Below are positions 1-11,254 of a stretch of DNA of 64,000 nt, one piece after another; positions within the stretch are counted from its first letter, which is position 1; each line of letters starts with the position of its first letter. This DNA comes from Viridothelium virens (lineage: Eukaryota > Ascomycota > Dothideomycetes > Trypetheliales > Trypetheliaceae). Below the pieces are notes generated by a model. It was not told where the DNA came from. It was given only the letters and a program-made list of their open reading frames with translations, and made no database searches. The stretch covers positions 62,001-126,000 of the forward strand of contig ML991810.1 in assembly GCA_010094025.1 (NCBI GenBank), written 5' to 3'. Position numbers and translations under genes: made by a program.

Positions 1-2
1 AG

Positions 3-3000
3 AGGAAGACATCTGAGCCATCAACGCCTACCGATAAACTTGAGCCTCGGACAATTCAGCCAGAAACTGAACCGGAGAATTTGCCTGCGGAACCTCTTGT
101 AGTTGAAGAGACATTCAACGCCCAAGAACCTGTTCAAGAGCCTGTTGAAACGTTCGCTACGTCTGAAGCTCCTTTGCCGACCGCAGAACCTCAAGTCAAC
201 TCCAGCAAAGATGTCCATCCCGATGAATTCTCCTTTGCTCCCCTGAAGAAGACCAAGAAAGGCAAGAAAGGCAGAAAATCATCCGAACCAAGCACTCCAG
301 GTAACGAGTCTGAAGTCATGGAAACCACACTTGATGAGGGAGACGCGCTCGCTCCAGAATTAAAGGAGTTTGCCACTGAGAACAATGGCTGGTCGGAAGC
401 TATCGCTGACACTGCTACCCTATCAACAGCAGGAGCCGGAGAAGTCGCTCCAGGTGCTAAGGAAACTGAGGCCGAGGATGAGTGGAGCGCTTCATTCTCC
501 ACCAAGAAGTCCAAGAAGGGCAAGAAAGGCAAACGTGCTTCACTTGCTTCTACACCTCCGCCAGAGCCTGATAATGGACCACGAGACACTTTCAAAGCTG
601 AAGACGAGACAGACGCACCCGCCGAGGCGCTTCAGGATAGATCCCAAGCCAAGATCGAAGCGAGAGAGCCCGAAGCTACCGTTGAGGCTCCAGAACAATT
701 TACTGAGGAACCCGCACAGACGCCAAAAGAAGCAGAACCTGAAGAAGACTGGTCTTCGTTCTCGACGAAGAAAGGCAAGAAGGGTAAAAAGGGCAAGAAG
801 TCTTTACCATCTACTCCGTCGACCGGGTCGGCTGAGCAGCAGACTGCGTCCAGCTTCAGTGACGAAAAAAATTACCCAGCTCAAGACTTAATCGAGCCAG
901 TGGGAGATCCAGAGCCGCGCTCTAATGCCAATGGCCAGAGTCAGACGAGAGAGGCTGAGCAAGATGATTTCCCTGAATTTGCAACAGCGAAGAAGGGCAA
1001 GAAAGGTAAAAATGGTAAACGAGCTTCTGGGTCACAAACTTCAGCGGTTGAGGCAGAGTCTACTTTCCAGGGGGAAAACATCTCTGCAGAACCAACTGAA
1101 GCCACGCATTCCCAACAATATGAATTGGGAGAGGCGACTTTGCCCCCGGCCGAGCCCTTTACTACTCTTGAGGAAGCCAGAGATCTAGAACGAGCGCCAG
1201 AAGAGACCGGCGCAGATGACTTTGCTTTCACTGTGCCCATGAAAGGAAAGAAAGCAAAGAAGTCTAAGAAGGACTCTCTTCCATCGGCGCCAGTCGAGCC
1301 TGAACTAGAGCCAGTTTCACATCGTGAAGAGAGCTCAAGCCTTCCTATAGAAGATACGAGGGAACAAGAGTTTATTCCATACGAGACCACGACCGAGCCA
1401 GCCTCCATGATATGGAATGACGTTTGGGACGATACGGAACTTCTCTCTCAAGAACGACCCGATGCACCGCAAATCGTTGAAGAAAAGGTCGGGGGAGCTG
1501 ACCCAAATCCCAGCAAGAAAGGAAAAAAGGGTAAGGGTTCGTCACAGATTTCAACTCTTACTGAAGAGGAGGGGCCAGCTCCCAGACAGTTTGAGCTCAA
1601 CGGAGGACCAGCTACTGGTATGGAACCAGACACTCAATCCGAACAGCAAATGGAAAGCGTGTCTGATTTTGGTTGGGACACCAAGAGCAGGAAGGAAAAG
1701 AAGAAGAATAAGAAGAAAGGGAAGACTACCTCTTTCAATGAGCCGGAAGAGAATGTAGAAATTTCTGCACCGGCTTCCAGCTATGATAGACCTGTCGAAC
1801 CGAATGCACATGATGAACGGGATTTTGAGCAGCCAACTGAGCAAACGGTTGAACAGCCTCTTGATCAGTCCATTGCGCAGCCAAGCGAGACACCAATCGA
1901 GCAGTCTCAAGCCCCTTCCGCGGAGGGCAGATCTTCAGGTCGCAGTTGGGATGAGGTTATTCAAGAAGATACACCGGTTGACTTGGCTCAGTCAGACAAC
2001 GCTCTGAATGCTTTAGGGCCTTCGAATCAACAACCAACGATTGATAGTCATGATCTTGAGACAATGCCCCAAGAACAACAATCCTTTAGCACGTCTGTTC
2101 AGGAGGAACCAACGCCACAAGCCATCAACGTGCGTGATATGCCTGCTGAGTCTAGGGGCTTTGCTCTGGACAATCTTGTCGGAGAATCGGAATCTTCGTC
2201 TTTCACAGAAACTCCGGCTAAGAAACCCAAGAAGGGCAAGAAGAAGGGCAAGATGAGTCTGTCAAAGCTGGCTATCAAATATCCTTCCGCGTCTGCCGAG
2301 GAGCTTGAGGCTATGCTACGTCAACACAACGAAGAAGAACCTTCTACGCAATCTGCTCACGAGGCACCTGTTACTGAGCCCGAGGCTTCTCGCGACGTTG
2401 TTGGACCCGCGGCATTGGAGCAAGAGACTGCAGATGTCTCTACTACAGGTCAACCCGATATAGAATCTGTCCAAACCGCCGAGGCTTCTAATGTCGATGA
2501 GTTTGCCCTTCCCTCTTCGAAGAAGTCAAAGAAACAGAAGAAAAGAGAGAAGGAAGCACGTAAAGCCTCTCTACCATTCGGAGAATCTGTGTCAGCGGAA
2601 GTATCCTCCCCTGCTGTAGACGAGCAAATGCCAAGTTTCTTCGAGTCAAGGCCTGCAGATGATGACACTTCCCACAACGCCGCGGATGAGCAGGAAGGCT
2701 CCAGAGATGCGTCTACCGCAAGGCCTTCTACAGCTGACGAGTCAAGTGGCGAGGTTGCTCGATCTCTTCAAGACCATGGTATTCAAGTCATCTCGGATGA
2801 GCATCAAAAAACGGTTAACAACGATGGTCAAGATGTTGAGCGAACTCATAGCCCTCACGACGTAGACTTCGCCGCAACGGTCGCGGCAGCTCTTCAAGAT
2901 TCTGGTTTCGATCCCAACCTTGCAGTCAATGACCCTTCATTCCATCAGCGTGCATCACCTCCAAATGCAGGCCCTGAGGCCGATCCTGCAGAAGTGGCAC

Positions 3001-6000
3001 CGCCCGCAAACAGGCGAAGAAAAGACAGACAGCGTAGCACCTCACCGCCTCAGGAAGCCTGGAATAATCTCCCAGTGTCTGCACAAGGGGGGGTTTCCCA
3101 GGCTTCTCAAGAACAAACTTTTGACGGTGCTATCGCAGCTGGACTGTCTGGTGCAGGTTTTGACGCGTCGATTACTCAAGCAGATCTAGGTGCTCCTCCA
3201 GAGCCAGAACAAGATTTCTTCCCTTTCAAGACTGGCAAGAAGAAGGGCAAGAAAGGGAAGAAGAGTGGTTCTGCAACACCTCGGGATGGCCCTGACCCTG
3301 AAGTCCCATCCGAGTCCCTAGACACAGCTGAAGATCCTTTGAAGAATCCAACTGAGGAACTGGGAGATAATCCTGTCACGGCAGCCTCACCTGCGCCAGA
3401 GAACCTGCAGCAGGGAGAGGTAGAGGACTACTTGACCTACCAACCCAAAAAGAGCAAGAAGAGCAAGAAGAGATCGAGTACTCAAACATCAGAAATTTCA
3501 TATCTCGAAGGCCAAGTACAACAATCAGGAGAGATCACGCCTTCTAAAAACCTTGACTCCTTCACCGATCCACCAACTATAGTGTCCTCAGAAGTCAATC
3601 AGGCAGAACAAGAAATCCCTATCCAAGAGGATGATCCATCATCTCGCTACGATGGGCACGACTACAATTACGATCTCCCTGCAGACCCAATAGAGTCATC
3701 TCCATCGAGGCGACCTAAAGAGACGGAAGAAGATGCCCTGGCACTACTGGCAAACGAACTCGAGCGCAGACGCAAAGAATCCTTGGCTGAGGCTACACAA
3801 CCCAAACTTGAGGACAGACAGAAGTCTTCCCTTGACGTTGAAGAGCATCCATCGGTACCTACACCCGCACAGCCCGAAGATGAATGGGACGCGCCTACCA
3901 AGAAGGGGAAAAGAGGAAAGAAAGCCAAGAAATCGAAAGGCGAAGGAGATGCTGGCGACGAGGATTCTGACAAGACACCTAACGTCGAGGTGGCTAGCCT
4001 TGTTGTAGGGACAGCTGCCACTGCCGCCGCCGTCATAGGTTCCCCTCATGAGACCCGAGAGCAGATCTCGAACGAAGACGAATGGGCAGTCCCTACCAAA
4101 TCAAAGAAGGGCAAAAAAGGCAAGAAGTCCAAAAATCTTCCTGAGACTCAGCTCGCAATACCTGATGTCGAGCACGAGCCACCAACCAACCGCGACATCT
4201 CCACTGAACAAAGCCAACAGCAGATCCCTAGTTCATCGAACGTCGAACCAGCCATGTCCCGTCAAGATATTCGAAATCAAGAAGATGAGCTCTCTGATGC
4301 GCTCGAGCGCGCACAACATGGGAATACGAACGGTCAGTATGCATCCTCCGCGCCTGCGGGAATCGACCCAGTCTTCAACGAAAACGAGCGCGAATTTCAT
4401 GAAGCCAAATATGAAGCTAGTGATGATCTCTCGCGCGTTCAAACAGCCCCCTCGCAGCCTGAGAGGTGGGAAGACATAACACCACCGCCCGAGGCAGTAA
4501 TGGGGCATCGACAGTCTGAGCCTGAGCCGTCAAAACGTATGCTTGAGGGATCTGAATACTCCACGGAAAGAGAAGCAAGTGCAGCCACAGAAGACGAGCT
4601 GCCTACAACCTCAAAGAGAGACAAAAGATCGAGAAGGCGCCCAGAGCTGGAGCCAATCAAGACGGACACGGATGCTATTCTATACCAACGAGCAATGCAT
4701 CGCGAGGCTGAAGTTGATGACTATGATGAAGGGCCTACCTTTGTCGATGACCACGGCCCTCCCCCTCACATTTGGGTTGAACCGGCATCAGAGGATCGCC
4801 CACAGCTTCTCCCTCGTACCACGAATGGCAGTGAAGAGATGGGTGCGCTGATGATAGCGCCCCCACACACGGAGGATGTGGCGATCGAACAATCAATCAA
4901 ACATTCTGCTTCGGAAGAACAACTAGACTCGCCCATACCCAAGCAGCAATTGAAGGAAATGGCTGAGGATGAAGGAGAGTTTACAAAGGTGAAGAAAGCG
5001 AAGAAAAAGAAGGGAAAGAGGTCCGAGCCTACAACACCAGCGAATGAGCCCAGAAACGCAATAATGGGTGAAGCACATCTGGATGAGCAAGCATCGACTA
5101 CAGTGTCAGCGTCAATGGATGTTGAAGCGCCCAACGAGGAAGAGACACCCGCGGTCCCAGCTACAGCTCAACCGGAGGACGAATGGGCCGTACCGACCAA
5201 AAAGAGCAAGAAAGGCAAGAAAGGCAAGAAGGACAAGAGGGTCTCTGAGCCTGCGACACCTCCAAATGAGCCAGTAGAAGATGTTTCAATGGGTCAATCA
5301 GCAAATGCAGGGCAGTCCGTGTCACGGGATGTTGAAACTTCATTGAACAACGAAGTCCGTCGAGACGAAGCTGTAGCTGAGCCCGAAGAAGATTGGTCAG
5401 TTCCGTCGAAGAAAGGGAAGAAAGGCAAGAAAGAGACCAAAGGGAAGAAGCGGTCAGAGCCGCCTACACCTGCGCATGCACCGGAAGACGTTCGAAGCGA
5501 GAAAGTCCTCAAAGACGAGAGAGGTCTCGACAGGGAAGATTCTGAAACATTGCCCGCCACTTGGTCAAAAGAAACCAAACTACAGAGTCCAGAAACGACT
5601 AGTCCAACGAGTCAAAGCCGAGTTACCAACGTCTTCCCTCATCTTCAACGAGTCAAACGCAGGACACCTTCCATGGACGCAGCAGAACCAAATCGTGATT
5701 TACACGCATCTCGGGGAAACGATGAGGGCCAGTCAAACAAAGGTGCTACGGCACCAGTAGCGACATGGGGCTTTCCAAATCGTGACAGCGGATTCGGAAC
5801 GGATTCGCCCATCATATATCAAGAGCCAGAAAGCGACCACAATGCAACAAGAGACAGCGGCTATCATGATACCCCTGCAGACTCGAGATACAGTCGGCAG
5901 TCCACGGGTGGGCAGACTGACGTTACGGAAATAGAAGACGAGCCATCGCATGAAGCTAATCATCAGTCGAGAATGGACAAAGACATCGCGCACAGCGGCC

Positions 6001-8996
6001 ACCGCTTGGATGAGCAAACCCACGAACGTAGACTATCTCCTGTGCATACTGGCACAAGTACTAGTTCCGGCGATCCTCTGAGGGTCTCGGTTGAAATTGA
6101 TCCAGACTGGGATCTATCAATTTCAAAACAACGAGCTTCAGTTGCCACATCAGCCGATGCCTCGGAGATTAGCCCAGTTCATCAATCTACGAGGGAAGCT
6201 CCCGATCTACAAAGGCAAGACGAGAATGCTGGATTTACTCCGCCGTCTCCAGTTGATTCAACCACCAAACAACGAACCTCGTATTTATTTAACACACCAC
6301 CAAGTATCGGCATGAAGGGTTCGAAGGAATCTACTCCCCGAAGCCGGGATGCGACCAACGAAGCTATCCGAGAGAGAGAGTCGCCGTCCGTAGATGCCAA
6401 AGACAGAAAGAGAAGTCGTGATGGAGATAAGAGACAACGTGCCGGAGCAGAAGGCATAGCCGGTGCCGCTGTAGCCACTGGAGTCACCGCCGCCATAGGT
6501 CAATCCTTATTCGGGGACGGTGATTCTACCCGCTATGACCAGTCTTCTACCTTTGATACGCCAGCAGCTCGCGCTCGATCCGGCAGTCATCTCGAGCCAA
6601 TTGAGGAACAAAGTCCGGAGGACTCGCACCTGAACAAACGAGCTATGTCAGACACTGGATCTCCCGACCGAGAGACAAAATCAGCACGACGCACCAAGAC
6701 GCCACAGCAAGAATTTCGAGAACGGTGGAATTCACCCACTCGCAACTCTCGAGACAGCCGAAAGCGAAGCGACGTAAGACAGCTCAACGTAGATGCATCG
6801 CAAGGGGAACAGCGTTCAACCACACCACTCTCGAGCGATAGCTTCATCGATCGTCTTTCGTGGCCTCCAGTTGATGAGGAGAAAGAGACGGTTGGTATTG
6901 ATCGTGTTCTCAGTGGTGACCCTTCAAAGTCAAAGCAAGGAGGAATTGACGATGTTTCTCCCAAGAGTCATGCTTCGATCGGTAGCATCAATCGGATCAA
7001 ATCACCTACCGAGCGAGTTCGGTCACCTGGCACATTCAGCAATGCGTCGTGGCACTCAGACACGACTCCACCGCTGCGAAGATCAAGCCGGCAGCTCTCT
7101 GGAGATTTGCGAGCAAGGAGTAAGCTCGACCGAGACAAGGAAAGTCTGCGGGCTTCGGCGGAACTTGGGTCCGAGCGTTCGGTCGCATCTCCAAACATCA
7201 ACACTAACATCAACGTCGACCCGCCCTTCATCGGTCCATCCGACTATGATCGCGTTCGACACAAGGGGAAGGCCCGAGCTGGCGACATGAGCGATGTATA
7301 TGTAAGTTATTTCTCTTAAAACTTTCTCTTCGATGTCCTTAATGCTAATGCGCTGAAATCGCAGGAGGGTACCGGAGCGCATCCGGGCTCGCCCATGTCG
7401 CCGACACGACCACCGAGCGTTCGCAAACGTCAGTCCATGCAGATCATCGACCTAGAACAGCGACTAGATCAATTGATATCAGAGAATCGCATTCTACAGG
7501 ATGCAAAGGCAAAAGCAGAAGAGACAACTCGTGAATACAACTACCGTCGCGATGTCAATGACAACGCTATCGCTGAGGAGGTGCAGAAGAAGGATCTCGA
7601 AACGAGGAAGAAAGATGCAGAGATACAATCGATGAGAGAGTTGTTGTCCAGTGCAGAAGCTGAGGTGGCGAGGCTATCTGAGGTGAATGATACGCTCGCG
7701 CGTGACCAATCTGCAGGTCCGGAGTTTGAACAGCAGCATCGCGCGCTGCAAGATGAACATGCAAATGTACACCAGCAGTGGCAACAAGACAGACAAGAAC
7801 TCGACAATCTCCGCAACCAGCACGCCTACCTCAACACCAACATGGAGGGAATCATGCGCAAAGAAATCACTCGCGGCCTCGAAGACAAGGAAGCCGAGAT
7901 CCGCCGTCTCCACGAAGAGCTCCAGCTCGCCACCCAACAAATCCGCACGCTGCAGCAACAAATTCTCGACACCAAAGCCAGCTCTGCCGACTGGCTCACG
8001 GTGCACGACGAAGACTACTTCGACACCGCCTGCCAAGACCTCTGCAGCCACGTACAGTCCTGGATCAAGCGATTCAGCAAGTGGTCCGACCGGCAGCCCT
8101 GCCTCCCTTCATCCTCGCTCAACGACGAGAAGCTCGAAGCCCGCCTCGACAACGCGGTGCTCGACGGCTCCGACGTCGACGCGCTCCTCGCCGAGCGCAC
8201 GGGCCGGCGCGACGTCTTCATGAGCGTCGTCATGACCATGGTGTGGGAGTACGTCTTCACGCGCTACCTCTTCGGCATGGACCGCGAGCAGCGACAGAAG
8301 CTGAAGACGCTCGAGAAGATCCTCGGCGACGTCGGGCCCGGTCGCGCCGTCGCCCAGTGGCGCGCCACCACGCTTACCCTCCTCTCCCAGCGCCCGCAGT
8401 TTGCGCAGCAGCGCCAGCAGGATACCCAGGCGGTTACGGCAACCATCTTCGACAGCCTTGCGCTGTTGCTGCCGCCGCCCTCGGAGCGCGAGCCGGAGCT
8501 CAGGGAGAGTCTGCTGAAGGTTGTGAGTCTGGCCGTCGATATCGCGATTGCGATGCGCTGCCAGCGTGCGGAGTATATCATGCTGCCGCCGCTGCAGCCG
8601 GAGTACGATGAGAATGGCGAGTTGACGCGGAAGGTCACGTTCAATGCGTCGCTCATGAATGATCGGTCGTATGAGGCGCCGTCGCGGGTGTCGAGCGGTG
8701 GGCAGACGCCGCCGCCGCCGCAACGAGGGGAGAGCAATGCGGAGCTTGAGGCGCGGAGGGCGGTGGTCAAGATCGTGCTGTTCCCGCTCGTGGTGAAGAA
8801 GGGGGATGATGAGGGGGAAGGCGAGGATGAGATTGTGATCTGTCCTGCGCAGGTGCTGGTGGTGAAGCCGAGGGAGAAGGGGAAGCGGGTGGTGAGGATG
8901 CAGAGTGGTGCGATGGATATTGATGATGCGAGGAGTGAGCGGACGAGAGGGAGTGGAGCGTATAGTCAGGTGGAGGGGGAGGGAGGGATGATTTGA
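3..8996 (+). CDS. lah: Involucrin-repeat / Leashin-like giant protein, 5' truncated by window edge
   Basis: The frame is open from base 3 with no start, so the window holds only the C-terminal part: about 2,400 residues of exon 1, then a 63-nt intron (7302-7364, gtaagt...gcag, phase 0), then an exon ending at 8996. The first part is acidic and disordered, with about 16 units of an acidic-aromatic box followed by a lysine/glycine block (for example EDEWAVPTKKSKKGKKGKK), often followed by SEPxTP. The second exon opens with a predicted coiled coil (about 7430-7980), then a more globular, conserved-looking C-terminus. Large fungal proteins annotated 'involucrin repeat protein' correspond in Aspergillus to Leashin (LAH), which tethers Woronin bodies to the septal pore; the C-terminal part is the septum-associated one. 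That assignment is from repeat style, size and coiled coil, not an alignment, so it is moderate. Base composition rises to high GC in 7,900-8,900. Confidence 0.85.
220..5460 (+). repeat. Degenerate Lys/Gly protein repeat of the Leashin-like gene
   Basis: About 16 dispersed units, irregularly spaced by roughly 60-230 residues, consist of an acidic-aromatic box (DEF, EDEW, EEDW, DDF), a short neutral spacer, then KKxKKGKKGK or a variant. Late units at about 3870, 4075, 5175 and 5385 are the most alike (EDEWxxPTKK); early and middle units are divergent. The DNA is not a tight tandem repeat; the similarity is mainly at protein level. Confidence 0.8.
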
Positions 8997-9476
8997 TGGA
9001 GATGATATGACGATTTTGGGAAACCATTCTATTTTGCGGATATAAAACTTTCTGATGAATCTCATTTGTTAGGGTGCAGGGATTGCTTTAGGAGTTGGCA
9101 TCTGATTCCGCTTGGCATATAAGCTTTCTTTCTTTGGCACAATTTGGTTGTAAAGCATTTTAGCGATGGGAACATTGGGTCCTTCTCCTTCTATCTCTCC
9201 TGCAGTCCGTGGCGTTTCGGCTCATAGGTCACGCAGAGATTGGTCGGGCATTCGCATGCTGTACAATTTTCTCTCCTTTCCTCCATGTACTCACTTACGA
9301 CTCACGGCCGAATGCACAAAGTACATATTTTATATATCTAATTTATCAGTTCATGCATGCTTCTCCTTCCGCCGCCCCGGCCCCTCGAAGTGATTCCCCC
9401 TACCTCACCACAAAGGCAGCTCCTTTCATCTTTTTCTTCCACCGTCGTTTGAATCCACAAGACCTTTCGCTCACAC

Positions 9477-10133
9477 CTACAACGGCCCTTCCGTCTGATC
9501 CGCTTCCGGTACACTAGGACACCAGTCCACGCGGTGTTTCACATAAATCTCCGTTGTAGGCTTCGTATTCCGCACCGTCACGTCATCGTCCAAGGTGCCC
9601 GGCTTCACGATGATGGTCCCGGGATAATTGATGGCTGAGGCACTTGTATAGACCCCGCAAGTGGAACAGAAATCGTAGGTCACATCCTTTGAGCTTGCTT
9701 AGTGGTACGCCAGGAGCATGGAGTAGGCTAGGAAAATTGGAGGAAGCGAAGCAAGGGTTTTGTGTTGTGAACAGACCTTTCCGGAGTCGCCTTTTCGCGA
9801 CCACTGTTTTGGCGTGCCAGACGTGATTCTGAAACCTTCTTCTGGCACCAGGAAGTTGACGCTACCTGTGGGCCCCGCGGTCTTGCGGCACGGAAGGCAA
9901 TGACAGGCTATCTACAGGGATTTCAAGGTCAGCAAATGTGAAAAGAGAGAAGCGTGCGGAGCAACAGAGCAGCACGAGAAAGCCAGAAGCCAAGACCTAA
10001 CAAGAGACGTATCCTCGAAGGAAGCTCGATAGGAGGGGAAATGTGGATAAGGGGACGATATTCATACCTTGGCACTAGGAACACTAGTAATCTCATACCT
10101 AAGGGCCCCACACATGCAAGATCCCGAGGGCAT
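9477..10133 (-). CDS. GFA (glutathione-dependent formaldehyde-activating enzyme/CENP-V fold) domain protein
   Basis: Three exons give 136 residues: 10133-10068, 9911-9777 and 9686-9477. The introns are 9912-10067 (gtatga...tgtag, 156 nt) and 9687-9776 (gtctgt...aaag, 90 nt), both phase 0. Exon 1 encodes only 22 residues but carries the first zinc-binding motif (GSCMCGALRYEI). Exon 2 gives the second (ACHCLPCRK) and exon 3 the third (FCSTCGV), followed by the family's typical GTIIVKxGTLDD and TEIYVKHRVDW segments. These are the conserved cysteines of the GFA/Mss4-like fold. Family members bind zinc; many are annotated as S-(hydroxymethyl)glutathione synthase, but most fungal paralogues have no proven substrate. 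Length is normal for a minimal GFA protein. The start is the only ATG just ahead of the CxCG motif. It lies about 480 bp downstream of the Leashin-like gene on the opposite strand. Confidence 0.85.
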
Positions 10134-10347
10134 TTTATAAGTGCAAGAGCAAACAATCTATCTTTCTTTGGTTTTAAAGATAGGGAGAGTAACGTTGTGT
10201 GCGGCGTCGAAGGAAAATATATCAGACTCGGAGCTGAGCAAGAGCGGTGAAATGTAGAGTAAGCGACGGACCAAAGGAGATATTCCTACGGCTCTCCGCA
10301 AGTTGCCAGTCCCATTCGACGGTAATCGATCTCCCTCATAGCTAATT

Positions 10348-10618
10348 CTAGTATATCTGGTAGATCTCTATCTCGACTACTCTGGTTACAAACTGGCCCG
10401 CGAAAAGTGAATCAAGGACGTCGATGGTGCTGTCGCCGAAATCCGGACAGACGGTGGCCCCTTCGTTTATCCCCACAATCAAGCTGGGCATCCGGTTCGC
10501 TGTTCGCCTGTCTCTTGACTTGTCAAAGATAGAAATTAGTGAAGAGAGAAGGGGTTTTATTTACCAGTGTATGGCCAACGACCAGGATGTGGATGATCCA
10601 GGGTAATTCAACAAGCAT
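10348..10618 (-). other. Possible two-exon 3' gene fragment, unrecognised
   Basis: An ATG at 10618 opens 18 codons (ending HILVVGHTL), then a plausible 46-nt intron (10519-10564, gtaaat...cactaat...gacaag). This joins in phase to 56 codons (containing MPSLIVGINEGATVCPDFGD) that end at a stop at 10348. The reading has a coding-like residue mix and a good branch-site spacing. However, a stop lies just ahead of the ATG and the 74-residue product matches no family I know. It could be the tail of a decayed enzyme gene, or chance. Confidence 0.25.
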
Positions 10619-11254
10619 TCATCCCGAGGAAACGAGGCTACGAGGGCACTTTCTCGACAAAGCTGACCACGACGACCCTTTAACAATCCATTGCAATCTC
10701 TATCATCCTAGGAATATTCATGAGAGTCTCCAAACAATATTCTGCGCTCGCCATCGGATGTGCATTGACGGTGTGGACGAAAAGACGGTCAGTCTAGAAC
10801 AACTTTGGTCAAAATGATGTACAGGAATGATTTAGATGTAAGCATGATAAGATAACTATTAGCTGTATGCTCTTCTTGTATAGTACTCCGCACCACTAGA
10901 GCGCATCCGGTGGATAGAGTGTGGTACTTTCGGGAGCACTAGGACGAGACAAGAATATTCGGAACTGAGTCATGAGTATTAAGCTATAGGCTAGGTACCT
11001 AGGTACTTATTTTGCTCGGTCGCTACAGGTCAACAAATCCGAAAACGCGCTTTTGGGCCAGTTCTTGAGGATTCCATTCGGTTCAAGAAAATTACCCGAT
11101 GGTTTCATGATTCTAGGGTCAGATGTCCGAGCCATGGCACGCGCCTGATGGTACGAATCGAGCACAACTTGCACGGTTGTGACTAACAAAGCTGGTCGGT
11201 GTACAGCAATTTAGACAGAATTATATTTGAAGCCGCCTACGGGCTGGAGAGACC
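10619..11254. other. Intergenic spacer, no gene seen
   Basis: No convincing open frame, tRNA or repeat. It contains the palindrome TAGGTACCTA (10992-11001) directly followed by GGTAC. The same palindrome recurs at 17281-17290, also in non-coding DNA. Confidence 0.5.

Noticed and set aside
8109-9065. A 318-codon minus-strand open frame.
   Set aside because: Antisense to the GC-rich last exon of the Leashin-like gene; composition typical of a shadow frame.
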